Shown: positions 42,335-51,224 of the stretch, piece after piece
Numbering within the stretch: the first letter of the stretch is position 1
How the letters are laid out: the number at the start of each line of letters is the position of its first letter
Source of the DNA: Stutzerimonas stutzeri
GTDB taxonomy: Bacteria; Pseudomonadota; Gammaproteobacteria; Pseudomonadales; Pseudomonadaceae
Direction: 5' to 3'
Assembly (NCBI RefSeq): GCF_000219605.1
Contig: NC_015740.1
Coordinates: 186,001 to 250,000, forward strand
Length of the DNA stretch: 64,000 bases
Position numbers and translations under genes: made by a program
The notes under the pieces: model-generated
Databases searched by the model: none
What the model was told of the DNA's origin: nothing
Seen by the model: the letters and a program-made list of their open reading frames with translations, nothing else

Positions 42335-45117
42335 GCGACCTGCTGCTCGATCGGGTCGCGCTGCTGGAGGCCGATGACAGCGGCCTGCATGAGCAGGTCG
42401 CCCGGTGGGCGGCGGCGCACGGCCTGCAGCTGAGCCGCCTGGATGCCGGTGCATTGCCGCCGGACGACGAACAGCCGGCGCTGGTGCTGTTGGCGGCCGC
42501 TCTGCCGCGCCCGGTGACCCTGGCGCGACAGCTGCGCAACCACTGGAAAACGGCGCAGATCCTCTTTCTCAGCGAGGATGGCGAAGCCGACGCGCTGCAC
42601 CGCGCGCTGGGCCCGGCGCCCCTGCTCGGGCCCCACTGGTCCATCGTCAACCTGGGTGCCAATCCACAACAGCAGCTCGATCAGGCGCTGGCCAGCGTGC
42701 GGCGACGGGCGCGTCTGCGGACCACGCTGGACCGGGCCAATGCCACGGTGCATGGCAGTCAGTCAAGCAGGCGGCCGCTGCCAACGGCGGAGCTCTATCT
42801 GCATCACTTCATCGATGCCGCGCGCGATGCGATCGTCGGCCTCGACCGGGCCGGCGCGGTGCTCTACTGGAGTGCCGGCGCGGCCGAGCTGTTCGGTCTC
42901 GCGCGCGCCGAGGTGCTGGGTCGTACCGCGAGTGGTCTGCCGTTCTGGAGCCCGGAGCTGGGCCAGGCGCTGGCACGAGCGCTGGACTGCGACACGACGC
43001 AGACGCTGCAGCACGAGGACGCCGTCAGCGGCCGCGCCCTGGAGATCGTCGTGGCCGCGGTCTGTGCGGCGGATGGTGCCGTGGTGGGCGCGGCCCTGAC
43101 CCTGCGCGATGTGTCGGCACTGGTGGCCGAGCGCCGCGCCAGCGAGCTGCACGGGCGCCGACTCGACGAGGAGCGCGCGCATCTGCAGCGGCTGTTCGAC
43201 CAGGCACCGGGCTTCATCGCCATCACCGAAGGGCCGCGCCACGAACTGAAGATCGCCAACCGCGCCTTCCATCAGCTGGTCGGTGCCCGCGAACTGCTCG
43301 GCCGCCCGGCATTCAAGGCCTTTCCGCAGCTGGAGAGCCGTGCGCTGTCCGAGCTGCTGCAGCAGGTCTACGTTACCGGGCGGCCCTATCTCGGCCGTGA
43401 CCTCGCCGTGCGCGTGCGCCCGCAGACCGGTGGCAAGGCCGAGCGACGCTACCTCAACTTCGTTTTCCAGCCGGTATTCAGCGAGGACGAGCGGGTCAGC
43501 GGTATTTTCTGCCAGGGTCATGACGTCACCGCCCAGGTGCTGGCGCAGCAGGCCTTGCAGCGCTCCAGCGAGCGGCTGCAGGAACTGGTCGAGGAACGCA
43601 CTCGCGAGCTGGAGCTGAGCCGGCAGGCGCTGTACCAGTCGCAGAAGCTCGAGGCCATCGGCAAGCTCACGGGCGGCGTGGCCCATGATTTCAACAACGT
43701 GCTGCAGGTGATCGCCGGCAATCTGCAGTTGCTGCAGCCGCTGGTGGAGGAGCACCGCAGCGCGGCCAAGCGCGTCGATGCTGCCAGCTCGGCAGTCGAA
43801 CGCGGTGCCAAGCTGGCGCGCCAGCTGCTGGCCTTTGCCCGCCGCCAGCCGCTGCGGCCGCAACCGACCAACCTTGGCCGGCTGTTGCGCGATCTCGACG
43901 AGCTGCTGCGCCAGGCCATCGGCGAGCACATCGAGATCGAAACCGTGGTCGCCGGCGGCCTGTGGACCACCATGGTCGATCCGCACCAGCTCGAGCAGGT
44001 GGTGCTCAACCTGGCGATCAATGCCCGCGATGCCATGCCCGAGGGCGGCAAGCTGACCCTGGAATTGGGCAACGCCATGCTCGACGAACTCTATGCGGGC
44101 ACCCAGGCCGATGTGACGCCCGGTCAGTACGTGTTGCTGGCGGTGTCCGACACGGGCATCGGCATGCCTGCCGAAATCATCGAGCAGGCCTTCGAACCCT
44201 TTTTCACCACCAAGCCGGAAGGCCACGGTACCGGCCTGGGCCTGAGCATGGCTTACGGTTTCGCCAAGCAGAGTGGCGGGCATATCCGCCTCTACAGCGA
44301 GCCGGGCTCGGGTACCACGGTCAAGCTCTACCTGCCGCGTACCGAGCAGCCCGAAGTACAGGCGCTGCCAGCCACCGTCGGCCCGGTGGTGGGCGGCAGC
44401 GAAACCATTCTGGTGGTGGAGGATGACCTGCCCGTACAGGCCACGGTGATCGAACTGCTCACCGGTCTCGGCTATTCGGTGTTGCGTGCCAACGATGCGC
44501 AGAGCGCCCTGAGCATCCTGCAGAGCGGCATCGGTATCGACCTGCTGTTCACCGATGTGGTCATGCCCGGGCCGCTGAGCAGCACCGAACTGGCGCGCCA
44601 GGCACGGCTGCTGCAGCCGGACGTCGCGGTGCTGTTCACGTCCGGCTACACGCGCAATGCGGTGGTTCATGGCGGGCGCCTGGACCCGGGCGTGGAGCTG
44701 CTGAGCAAGCCCTACCGGCAGGAAGACCTGGCGCGCAAGGTGCGTCAGCTGCTGGGTGCCCAGCATGGGGACGACAAGACCGCGCCGCGGCAGTGGGTGA
44801 TGGTCGTGGAGGACCAGCCGCAGCTGCTGACGCTGACCTGTGAGATGGTCGAGGAGCTGGGTTACGGCGTGCGCGGCTATCCGGACGCGGAAACGGCGGC
44901 AAAGGCGCTGCACGAGCAGCGTTTCGACCAGCTGCTGCTGGACGTCAACCTGCCCGGTCGCTCGGGCCCGGAATTCGCTGCCGAGGCGCTGAAGACCCAG
45001 CCGTGGCTGCGACTGGTCTTCGTCTCCGGCGAGGGCCGTATCGACAGCCGCCTGCCGGCGCGTTCGTTGCCCAAGCCGTTCAGCTTCGATCAGCTCGCCG
45101 AGGTGCTGCGCCCCTGA
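42331..45117 (+). CDS. Hybrid sensor histidine kinase with two C-terminal receiver domains
   Basis: A 928-residue soluble kinase. An N-terminal ~130-residue region resembles a degenerate receiver. PAS domains follow at ~150-260 ([20 protein letters not shown]) and ~285-400 ([20 protein letters not shown]). A coiled coil leads to the phospho-acceptor His near residue 451 ([20 protein letters not shown]), then the ATPase with N-box [14 protein letters not shown] and [20 protein letters not shown]. Receiver 1 has Asp near 742 ([10 protein letters not shown]) and receiver 2 Asp near 870 (LLLDVNLPG). No membrane helix is seen, so it senses a cytoplasmic signal. It overlaps the acyl-CoA dehydrogenase by four bases, and its end overlaps the convergent small gene. 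Confidence 0.93.
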   Translation: MSDLLLDRVALLEADDSGLHEQVARWAAAHGLQLSRLDAGALPPDDEQPALVLLAAALPRPVTLARQLRNHWKTAQILFLSEDGEADALHRALGPAPLLGPHWSIVNLGANPQQQLDQALASVRRRARLRTTLDRANATVHGSQSSRRPLPTAELYLHHFIDAARDAIVGLDRAGAVLYWSAGAAELFGLARAEVLGRTASGLPFWSPELGQALARALDCDTTQTLQHEDAVSGRALEIVVAAVCAADGAVVGAALTLRDVSALVAERRASELHGRRLDEERAHLQRLFDQAPGFIAITEGPRHELKIANRAFHQLVGARELLGRPAFKAFPQLESRALSELLQQVYVTGRPYLGRDLAVRVRPQTGGKAERRYLNFVFQPVFSEDERVSGIFCQGHDVTAQVLAQQALQRSSERLQELVEERTRELELSRQALYQSQKLEAIGKLTGGVAHDFNNVLQVIAGNLQLLQPLVEEHRSAAKRVDAASSAVERGAKLARQLLAFARRQPLRPQPTNLGRLLRDLDELLRQAIGEHIEIETVVAGGLWTTMVDPHQLEQVVLNLAINARDAMPEGGKLTLELGNAMLDELYAGTQADVTPGQYVLLAVSDTGIGMPAEIIEQAFEPFFTTKPEGHGTGLGLSMAYGFAKQSGGHIRLYSEPGSGTTVKLYLPRTEQPEVQALPATVGPVVGGSETILVVEDDLPVQATVIELLTGLGYSVLRANDAQSALSILQSGIGIDLLFTDVVMPGPLSSTELARQARLLQPDVAVLFTSGYTRNAVVHGGRLDPGVELLSKPYRQEDLARKVRQLLGAQHGDDKTAPRQWVMVVEDQPQLLTLTCEMVEELGYGVRGYPDAETAAKALHEQRFDQLLLDVNLPGRSGPEFAAEALKTQPWLRLVFVSGEGRIDSRLPARSLPKPFSFDQLAEVLRP

Positions 45118-45301
45118 AATCGTCGCTGCGCGCCTGAGCCCGGGCGCCGCAGCGGGTCAGGCCATGCACGCCGACGGCGACCGGTGCTGCCAGGGCCAGC
45201 CAGCTCAGCCAGTCGCCGGCGCCTTCGGAAACCAGGCCGGCGATCAGTCCGGCGGCGGACAACACGGCGATCACCACCGGCCACAACCAGATGCGCATCA
45301 T
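45080..45301 (-). CDS. Small membrane protein of the PepSY/siderophore-receptor operon
   Basis: A 73-residue protein with two hydrophobic helices (RIWLWPVVIAVLSAAGLIAG, WLSWLALAAPVAVGVHGLT) and a charged tail. Similar small proteins follow PepSY genes in pseudomonad ferri-siderophore operons. It overlaps the PepSY stop by four bases, so it is translationally coupled. Its C-terminal codons overlap the end of the convergent kinase gene (45080-45117). Role unknown, probably assisting the PepSY protein. Confidence 0.75.
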   Translation of the reverse strand: MMRIWLWPVVIAVLSAAGLIAGLVSEGAGDWLSWLALAAPVAVGVHGLTRCGARAQARSDDFRGAAPRRADRS

Positions 45302-46425
45302 GTGCGCACCTCGGTCGCGCCGCGCTTGAGCCAGAGGTACAGGCCGCTGCCGAGCACGACGATGGTGAGAATATCCAGCAGCGCCCAGAGCACCTTCAGC
45401 GGCAGGCCGCCGTAGTCGCCGAAGTGCAGCGGCTCGGACAGCTGCAGCGCGGTGACGTACCAGGGCCGCGCGCTGGCCTCCAGCACCTCGCCGTTGGCGG
45501 GGTCGACCAGCAGCGCCTGGCTCAGGCGCGAGGTCAGCGGTGTGTCGCCATGCAGCATCACTGCGACATGCTCCGGCGTGGCGCGCAGGGTACCGGGGTA
45601 GGCGATCATTGCCACCGCCATGCCCGGCGCGGCGGCCAGTACACGGTCGACGGCAGTCTGCAGCGAGCCGTCCGCGGCCGGTGCATCACTGGCGTCCTTC
45701 GGCAGCAACACGCGGGTCTTGCCGGCCTGCAGGGCGGCGACCTGTTCGGCCTGCCAGGCCTGGAAGATCAGGTCCGCCCAGGTGTTGATCACCCCGGTGA
45801 AGCCCACCGCCAGCGCCCAGACCAGGGTGACGATGCCGAGCAGGTTGTGCAGGTCCAGCCAGCGGGTGCGGGCAGTGCGTTCCTGACGCACTTCGCCGAA
45901 GCGCAGCTTGCGCATGAAGGGCGCGTAGAGCACCACGCCGGAGATGATCGCCACCATCAGCAGCAGGCCCATGAAGCCGAGGAACAGCTTGCCCGCCAGC
46001 CCCGCGTAGAGGTCGACGTGCAGGCGGTACATGACGCTCATGAACCCCTCGTCGAAGTTCGGCGCGCCCAGTACCTCGGCCGTGCGGGCGTCGGAGAGGA
46101 TCAGCGTCGACCCGCTTTCATCGGTATCGACGCGGGTATCGAGTTTGACGTACCAGACATCCGGATCGTCTTCTTCGGCGAAGAAATACAGCGGGACCAG
46201 CCCCGGATAGGCCTCGACCGCCTTGGCAGCCACCTGATCGACCGGAGCGCGCGGCGTGCCTTCTGGCATCGCCGGCGCCTCGATCCCGTTGCCGGTCAGG
46301 TGATCGATCTCATGCGAGAAGATCAACGGCAGGCCGGTCAGGCACAGCATCAGGATAAACAGCGTGCAGACCAGGCTGGACCACTTGTGGACCCAGCCCC
46401 AGCGACGAAGCGTGGCTGCCTGCAT
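45298..46425 (-). CDS. PepSY-associated transmembrane protein (ferri-siderophore reductase type)
   Basis: A 375-residue inner-membrane protein with four helices (VHKWSSLVCTLFILMLCLTG, LFLGFMGLLLMVAIISGVVL, LLGIVTLVWALAVGFTGVIN, LWALLDILTIVVLGSGLYLW), each near conserved His. A periplasmic PepSY segment comes between the first two (VDQVAAKAVEAYPGLVPLYF). Related pseudomonad proteins encoded with TonB receptors such as FpvA/FoxA-type are thought to reduce iron from siderophores. The start overlaps the receptor's stop by one base (TGATG). Confidence 0.88.
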   Translation of the reverse strand: MQAATLRRWGWVHKWSSLVCTLFILMLCLTGLPLIFSHEIDHLTGNGIEAPAMPEGTPRAPVDQVAAKAVEAYPGLVPLYFFAEEDDPDVWYVKLDTRVDTDESGSTLILSDARTAEVLGAPNFDEGFMSVMYRLHVDLYAGLAGKLFLGFMGLLLMVAIISGVVLYAPFMRKLRFGEVRQERTARTRWLDLHNLLGIVTLVWALAVGFTGVINTWADLIFQAWQAEQVAALQAGKTRVLLPKDASDAPAADGSLQTAVDRVLAAAPGMAVAMIAYPGTLRATPEHVAVMLHGDTPLTSRLSQALLVDPANGEVLEASARPWYVTALQLSEPLHFGDYGGLPLKVLWALLDILTIVVLGSGLYLWLKRGATEVRT

Positions 46426-48656
46426 CAGAAGTCGACCGTGGCGCTGACCGACAGCGTGCGCGGGGCGCCGAGGACGAGGTAGTTGGCGTTCGGATAGCCG
46501 CCCACCGAGGCCCAGTAGTCGCGTCCGGTCACGTTGTCCAGGCGGGCACGCAGGGTCACGTCACGCTCGTCGATCACCATACGGTAGCGGGCGCCAAGGT
46601 CCAGGCGGGTCCAGGAAGGGATTTCGAGATCATTTGCCGTATCGGCATACTGGCTGCTGGTGTAGACGACACGGCTGGTCAGGGTCAGGCCATTGCTGCC
46701 GGGTACGTCCCACTCACCGCCGATATTGGCCTGGGTGCGTGGCACGCCGATGGCGCGGTTGCCTTCGTTGACGCCGTCCTGGGTGCTGGTCAGCTCTGCA
46801 TCGAGCAATGTCAGGCCGCCCAGCAGGCGCACGCCGTAGGTCGGTTCACCGAACACCGACAGCTCGATACCGCGGTTGCGCTGCTCGCCGCCGTCGGTAT
46901 AGACGCCCCTCGTGACGCCGCCAATGGTTTCGATACCTTCAACGGTGCTGAATGGCCGGTCAGTGGTGAACACGGCCAGGCTGCCGCCGAGGTTACCGCC
47001 GTCATACTTGATACCGACTTCGGTCTGCTTCGAAACGTAAGGCTCCAAGGCGTCGCCAGCATTGTTGATCGTGACGCCTCCGCTGGTAACCGGTGCGATA
47101 TCACCTTTGACCAAGCCTTCGATGTAGTTGGCATAGACCGAAAGCTCGTCGGTCAGCTGATACACCACGCCGGCGACCGGGCTGTTCTTGTAGCGGTTGT
47201 AGGAAGACAAACGGTCACCGCTGTTGTAGTCGTAGCTCTTGGCTTCGATGCCCTGGCGGCGGGCACCAAGGGTGACCAACAGACGGTCATCCATGAAGCC
47301 CAGGGTATCGGCGATGGCCAGACTCTGGGTGTGGGTTCGCTCTGTGACGTTGGGGTTGGACATCGAGCCGCCCAGCCAGACAGCATCCGGCATCGCGGCG
47401 GCGAACGGCCGGTAGATATCTGCTGCATAGTTGCCCGACATGGCGTAGGCGTTGCGGGCTTCCAGATCGAACATGGCTGCCGACATCACCCATTCGTGGG
47501 ACACGTCGCCAGTTCTGCCGCGGGCGCGCAGGCCCACTTCGCTGGTGAATACCTCCTCCTCACGTACGTTGTCGAAGCGGTAGAAGGTGCCGGCGCCCGA
47601 ACTGCCTGCAGTCATGCTTGCCAAACGATTCTTTTCCTCGCCCTCACGCACGCCGGCTGCGAGCCAGCCGGTTACGGCATCGGAGAAGTCATATTCGGCG
47701 CGGAAGGTGCCGAAAGTCTGCTTTTCCTTCGAATAGGTCCAAGGCTGGGCAAAGTTGTCGTCAGCATCCGGCGCGCTGGGAATGCCACCGCTCGGCGTGA
47801 CGCTCGGTCGTGGCTGGTCGATAAAGTGGTACTGGTGACCGATGTCCCCGGACAGGCGGAAGTTGTCGCCCTGGTAATCGAGGCCAAGGGCGAACATGTC
47901 GAGGGTGCGATCCTCGTCTTCGACCGTGGTCTCGCCGGCACGCTTGGCCGCGTTCAGGCGCACACCGAAGCGCTCCTCTTCGCCGAAGCGGCGGGCGATA
48001 TCGGCGTGGGTCATGGCCTGGCCACCGTTTTCGGCACCGACGGTCAGTCGCGTCAGCGGCTCGTTCGGCGCGCGCTTGGGCAGGATGTTGATCGCGCCGC
48101 CAATGCCGCTGCCACCTGGGGCTGCGCCGTTGAGGAAGGTGTTGGCGCCGCGGAACACTTCCACCCGCTCGATGAATTCGGCGGCTACATACTGGCGCGG
48201 CAGCAGGCCATAAAGGCCGTTGTAGGAAATGTCATCGGAGTACACCGGGAAACCGCGCACCACGTACAGCTCCTGGAAGTTGCCGAAGCCGCGGGCAACG
48301 CGCACCGAGGGGTCGTTCTGCAGCACGTCCGACACGCTGCGAGCCTGCTGATCCTGGATCAGCTGCGAGGTATAGGACGTCGAGGTGAACGGCGTTTCCA
48401 TGTAATCGCGGTTGCCGAGAATACCCACGCGCCCACCGCGGGCGACCTGTTCGCCGGCGTAGGGTTGGGTCAGCCCGTCTGCAGAGGCGTCCGCGCTGGC
48501 GGTGATTTCCACCGATTGCAGCTCGACCGGCTCGGCCGCACTGCTCTGTGCTCCCTCTTCGAGTTGTTCCTGGGCCATGAGCGGCGAGCCAGCGAAGCTG
48601 GCGGCAAGGCAAACGGGCAGCAGTGCGGTTTTACGCGAGAAGCGAAGAGTGGGCAT
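46425..48656 (-). CDS. TonB-dependent siderophore receptor
   Basis: A 743-residue outer-membrane receptor. Signal peptide MPTLRFSRKTALLPVCLAASFAGSPLMA, a TonB-box-like VELQSVEITA, then the plug (SVSDVLQNDPSVRVARGFGN, ELYVVRGFPVYSDDISYNGL, RVEVFRGANTFLNGAAPGGS) and a 22-strand barrel ending with an aromatic residue (LGAPRTLSVSATVDF). It lacks the extra N-terminal signalling domain, so it is not a surface-signalling receptor. The siderophore is not determinable. Heads a receptor/PepSY/small-protein operon with a possible Fur site upstream. Confidence 0.93.
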   Translation of the reverse strand: MPTLRFSRKTALLPVCLAASFAGSPLMAQEQLEEGAQSSAAEPVELQSVEITASADASADGLTQPYAGEQVARGGRVGILGNRDYMETPFTSTSYTSQLIQDQQARSVSDVLQNDPSVRVARGFGNFQELYVVRGFPVYSDDISYNGLYGLLPRQYVAAEFIERVEVFRGANTFLNGAAPGGSGIGGAINILPKRAPNEPLTRLTVGAENGGQAMTHADIARRFGEEERFGVRLNAAKRAGETTVEDEDRTLDMFALGLDYQGDNFRLSGDIGHQYHFIDQPRPSVTPSGGIPSAPDADDNFAQPWTYSKEKQTFGTFRAEYDFSDAVTGWLAAGVREGEEKNRLASMTAGSSGAGTFYRFDNVREEEVFTSEVGLRARGRTGDVSHEWVMSAAMFDLEARNAYAMSGNYAADIYRPFAAAMPDAVWLGGSMSNPNVTERTHTQSLAIADTLGFMDDRLLVTLGARRQGIEAKSYDYNSGDRLSSYNRYKNSPVAGVVYQLTDELSVYANYIEGLVKGDIAPVTSGGVTINNAGDALEPYVSKQTEVGIKYDGGNLGGSLAVFTTDRPFSTVEGIETIGGVTRGVYTDGGEQRNRGIELSVFGEPTYGVRLLGGLTLLDAELTSTQDGVNEGNRAIGVPRTQANIGGEWDVPGSNGLTLTSRVVYTSSQYADTANDLEIPSWTRLDLGARYRMVIDERDVTLRARLDNVTGRDYWASVGGYPNANYLVLGAPRTLSVSATVDF

Positions 48657-48752
48657 GACGGACCTGACCGGGCATTGGACTTTAGGTGGCGGAGGATGGC
48701 TCGGCTGGCGATGCGAGCCTGTGCCATCTGAGAGCCACTATCGTATATAAAG

Positions 48753-48771
48753 GATAACAATTCGCAACTGT
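48753..48771 (-). promoter_or_regulatory. Possible Fur box upstream of the siderophore receptor
   Basis: GATAACAATTCGCAACTGT shares about half of its positions with the 19-base Fur consensus, best in the first half (GATAA) and the central hexamer. It is about 97 bases upstream of the receptor start in AT-rich sequence (TATCGTATATAAAGGATAA). Iron control of this operon is expected from its content; the motif match itself is weak. Confidence 0.3.
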
Positions 48772-48947
48772 ATTCCGCCTGGCGGTGCCGTGTCATGGCG
48801 GCGCGCTAGGCATGCCAAGGCGTCTGGCCCGCGGCCCGTCGCCTGTCGGTCTTCTGAAAAAAAGATTCGCCCGGCCTGTCGATCCATGGGCGCGCCGAAC
48901 GACTACTGGCTGAACCCACCCGTTCAACCCGATCACAGGAGACGGCC

Positions 48948-49409
48948 ATGAGCACCGAAACCCGCCAGGATGAAACCGCCATTCGCCAGCTGCACGAAGA
49001 CTTCGAGCAGGCCATTGGCGCCAAGGATCTCGACCGGATCATGGCGCAGTACGCGCCGGAGGTGGTCGCCTTCGATGCCGTGGGCGCGTTGCAGTTCAAG
49101 GGCGTGCCCGAGTACCGCGCGCACTGGCAGCGCTGCTTCGAGTTCTGCCAGGGCGAAGGCTTCTTCGAGACCCACGAGCTGCACGTGGACGTCGGCGGCG
49201 AGCTGGCCTGCAGCCGCATGCTCAGCCACTGCGGTGGCCCCAACGCCGAAGGCGAGATGCAGAGCGCGTGGATGCGCGGCACCCGTGTCTGGGCGCGGCG
49301 CGGCGGCGACTGGAAGGTCATCCATGAGCACTTCTCGATGCCCTTCGACATGGAGACCGGCCAGGTATGCATGTCGTCGACACCTTCGGCGGTGCAGCAG
49401 GCCGGTTGA
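48948..49409 (+). CDS. SnoaL-like/DUF4440 nuclear-transport-factor-2-fold protein
   Basis: A 153-residue single-domain protein with the NTF2-like pattern DETAIRQLHEDFEQAIGAKD, LDRIMAQYAPEVVAFDAVGA, LQFKGVPEYRAHWQRCFEF and WARRGGDWKVIHEHFSMPFD. It is cytosolic. Family members bind small hydrophobic ligands or act as isomerases/hydrolases; sequence does not tell which. GGAGACGGCC precedes the ATG. It comes 85 bases before the YciI-like gene, and such SnoaL/YciI/sigma groups are common, so a joint role is likely. Confidence 0.85.
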   Translation: MSTETRQDETAIRQLHEDFEQAIGAKDLDRIMAQYAPEVVAFDAVGALQFKGVPEYRAHWQRCFEFCQGEGFFETHELHVDVGGELACSRMLSHCGGPNAEGEMQSAWMRGTRVWARRGGDWKVIHEHFSMPFDMETGQVCMSSTPSAVQQAG

Positions 49410-49494
49410 GCGCTGCGGAGCTTCGTCGTTCGATCGGGCAGGCTTTGCTCCCGGCTGCTAGCTTTTCTGCGTCCCCAGCAGCCGGAGCCTCGCC

Positions 49495-49851
49495 ATGAAA
49501 TACCTGTGTCTGATCTATTACGACGAGCAGCGCGTGGATGCGCTGACCGATGAACAGTGGCAAGCGCTGGTTGCGCGCTGCCTGAGCTGTGGCGAGGAGC
49601 TGCGTGCCAGCGGGCATATGCTCGCCGGGGAACCGCTGCAGTCGGTGCGCACGGCTCGCACGGTGCGCGTGCGCGATGGCATCACCTCGGTGGTCGATGG
49701 TCCTTTTGCCGAAACCCGCGAGCAGCTGGCCGGCTTCTACCTGATCGAGGCGGCTGACCAGCGGGAAGCAGAGGCCATCGCGGCGAAGATTCCGCCAGCC
49801 AGCCTCGGTTGTGTCGAGGTCCGGCCTTTGCGCCAGCTGCCGCAGCGCTGA
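49495..49851 (+). CDS. YciI-like (DGPF) protein
   Basis: A 118-residue dimeric alpha/beta protein of the YCII/DGPF family: MKYLCLIYYDEQRVDALTDE, ASGHMLAGEPLQ, and the diagnostic ITSVVDGPFAETREQLAGFY (DGPF at its core). DGPF proteins are consistently encoded beside ECF42-type sigma factors, as here, where the sigma gene starts two bases after this stop. They are thought to act with or under that sigma factor. Confidence 0.92.
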   Translation: MKYLCLIYYDEQRVDALTDEQWQALVARCLSCGEELRASGHMLAGEPLQSVRTARTVRVRDGITSVVDGPFAETREQLAGFYLIEAADQREAEAIAAKIPPASLGCVEVRPLRQLPQR

Positions 49852-49853
49852 GC

Positions 49854-51095
49854 ATGCCGCTCACTGGAGCCATTGCGGCGGCGCAGGTCGAGGCGGTCTA
49901 CCGCCGCGAATCGCGTCGGGTCCTGGCCACGCTGATCCGCCTGCTGGGTGATTTCGATCGTGCCGAGGAAGCACTGCAAGACGCCTTCGCCGCCGCGCTG
50001 CAGCAATGGCCACGCGATGGCGTTCCGGACAACCCGCGCGCCTGGCTGGTGTCCACCGGTCGCTTCAAGGCCATCGATGCCCTGCGCCGGCGGGCGCGCT
50101 TCGATGCCTCGCTGCGGTTGCTGGCCGAGCAGCTGGAAGACGCAGCCGAGGCGGCGGAGGTGGACGAGATGGAAGACGACCGTCTGCGGCTGATCTTCAC
50201 CTGCTGCCATCCGGCCTTGCCGGCCGATGGTCGCGTGGCGCTGACCCTGCGTGAGGTCTGCGATCTGACCACCGAGGAGATCGCCCGGGCCTTTCTGGCG
50301 CCGCCCAGCACCATCGCCCAGCGCATCGTGCGAGCCAAGGCGAAGATCCGCGATGCCCAGCTGCCCTATCGGGTGCCGGAGCGCGCGGAACTGCCGGCAC
50401 GCCTGGAGAGCGTGCTGCGGGTGATCTACCTGGTGTTCAACGAAGGGTATTCGGCATCGGCCGGGGCATCGTTGACCCGCGCCGACCTCTGCGCCGAGGC
50501 CATTCGGCTGGGTCGCCTGCTCTACGAGCTGCTGCCCGACGTGGAGGTCGCCGGGCTGCTGGCGCTGATGCTGCTGCATGATGCCCGGCGCGCCGCACGC
50601 ACGGATGCCTGCGGCGAGCTGGTGCGGCTGGACGAGCAGGATCGCAGCCTGTGGGATCGGCAGCAGATCGCCGAAGGCGCATTGCTGGTGCAGCGTGCCC
50701 TGAGCACGCGTGCCTTCGGCCCCTACGCATTGCAGGCAGCCATCGTTGCCGTGCATGCCGAGGCGCCGAGCGCCGCGCAGACGGACTGGACGCAGATCGT
50801 GCGGCTCTACGATGTGTTGCTGCAGTTCAGTCCGTTAGCCGTGGTGGAGCTGAACCGCGCGGTGGCCGTAGCCATGCGCGACGGCGCCGAAGCGGGATTA
50901 CTGCTGGTGGATGCGCTGTTGGCCCAGGGGCACCTGCAGGACTATCACCTCAGCCACGCCACCCGCGCCGACCTACTGCGCCAGCTGGCGCGCCTCGACG
51001 AGGCTCGCGAGGCGTACCGCAGCGCCTTGCGGCTGGTGCAGCTGGAGCCGGAGCGCCGTTTTCTGCAGAGGCAGCTGGATGGGCTGGACAGTTGA
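49854..51095 (+). CDS. ECF42-type RNA polymerase sigma factor with C-terminal extension
   Basis: A 413-residue extracytoplasmic-function sigma factor. Region 2 is at ~10-85 (IRLLGDFDRAEEALQDAFAA, NPRAWLVSTGRFKAIDALRR). Region 4 is at ~110-170 (HPALPADGRVALTLREVCDL, IARAFLAPPSTIAQRIVRAK). A DUF6596/TPR-rich extension of about 230 residues follows (YLVFNEGYSASAGASLTRAD). This architecture and the coupled DGPF gene define the ECF42 group. In this group no anti-sigma gene is expected, and the extension is required for activity in studied members. The start is 49854. Confidence 0.92.
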   Translation: MPLTGAIAAAQVEAVYRRESRRVLATLIRLLGDFDRAEEALQDAFAAALQQWPRDGVPDNPRAWLVSTGRFKAIDALRRRARFDASLRLLAEQLEDAAEAAEVDEMEDDRLRLIFTCCHPALPADGRVALTLREVCDLTTEEIARAFLAPPSTIAQRIVRAKAKIRDAQLPYRVPERAELPARLESVLRVIYLVFNEGYSASAGASLTRADLCAEAIRLGRLLYELLPDVEVAGLLALMLLHDARRAARTDACGELVRLDEQDRSLWDRQQIAEGALLVQRALSTRAFGPYALQAAIVAVHAEAPSAAQTDWTQIVRLYDVLLQFSPLAVVELNRAVAVAMRDGAEAGLLLVDALLAQGHLQDYHLSHATRADLLRQLARLDEAREAYRSALRLVQLEPERRFLQRQLDGLDS

Positions 51096-51224
51096 CTCGA
51101 CGGGCTCGACGCTTGCGGATGCGTGCGCTCAACGCCCCGCGAGGCTCCCATTCGGAGTTGACGACCCATGCTACATGGCGTCGCGCTGCGACGGTTTGCA
51201 GAGGCGGCGAGGGCGGCGCCGTGA

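Noticed and set aside
42763..44913. Long open frame opposite the hybrid kinase
   Set aside because: Same high-GC shadow effect; the plus-strand kinase has conserved domains throughout.
48751..48768. AGGATAACAATTCGCA as a lac-operator-like site
   Set aside because: Only a short chance match; context is an iron operon, so a weak Fur site is a better reading.
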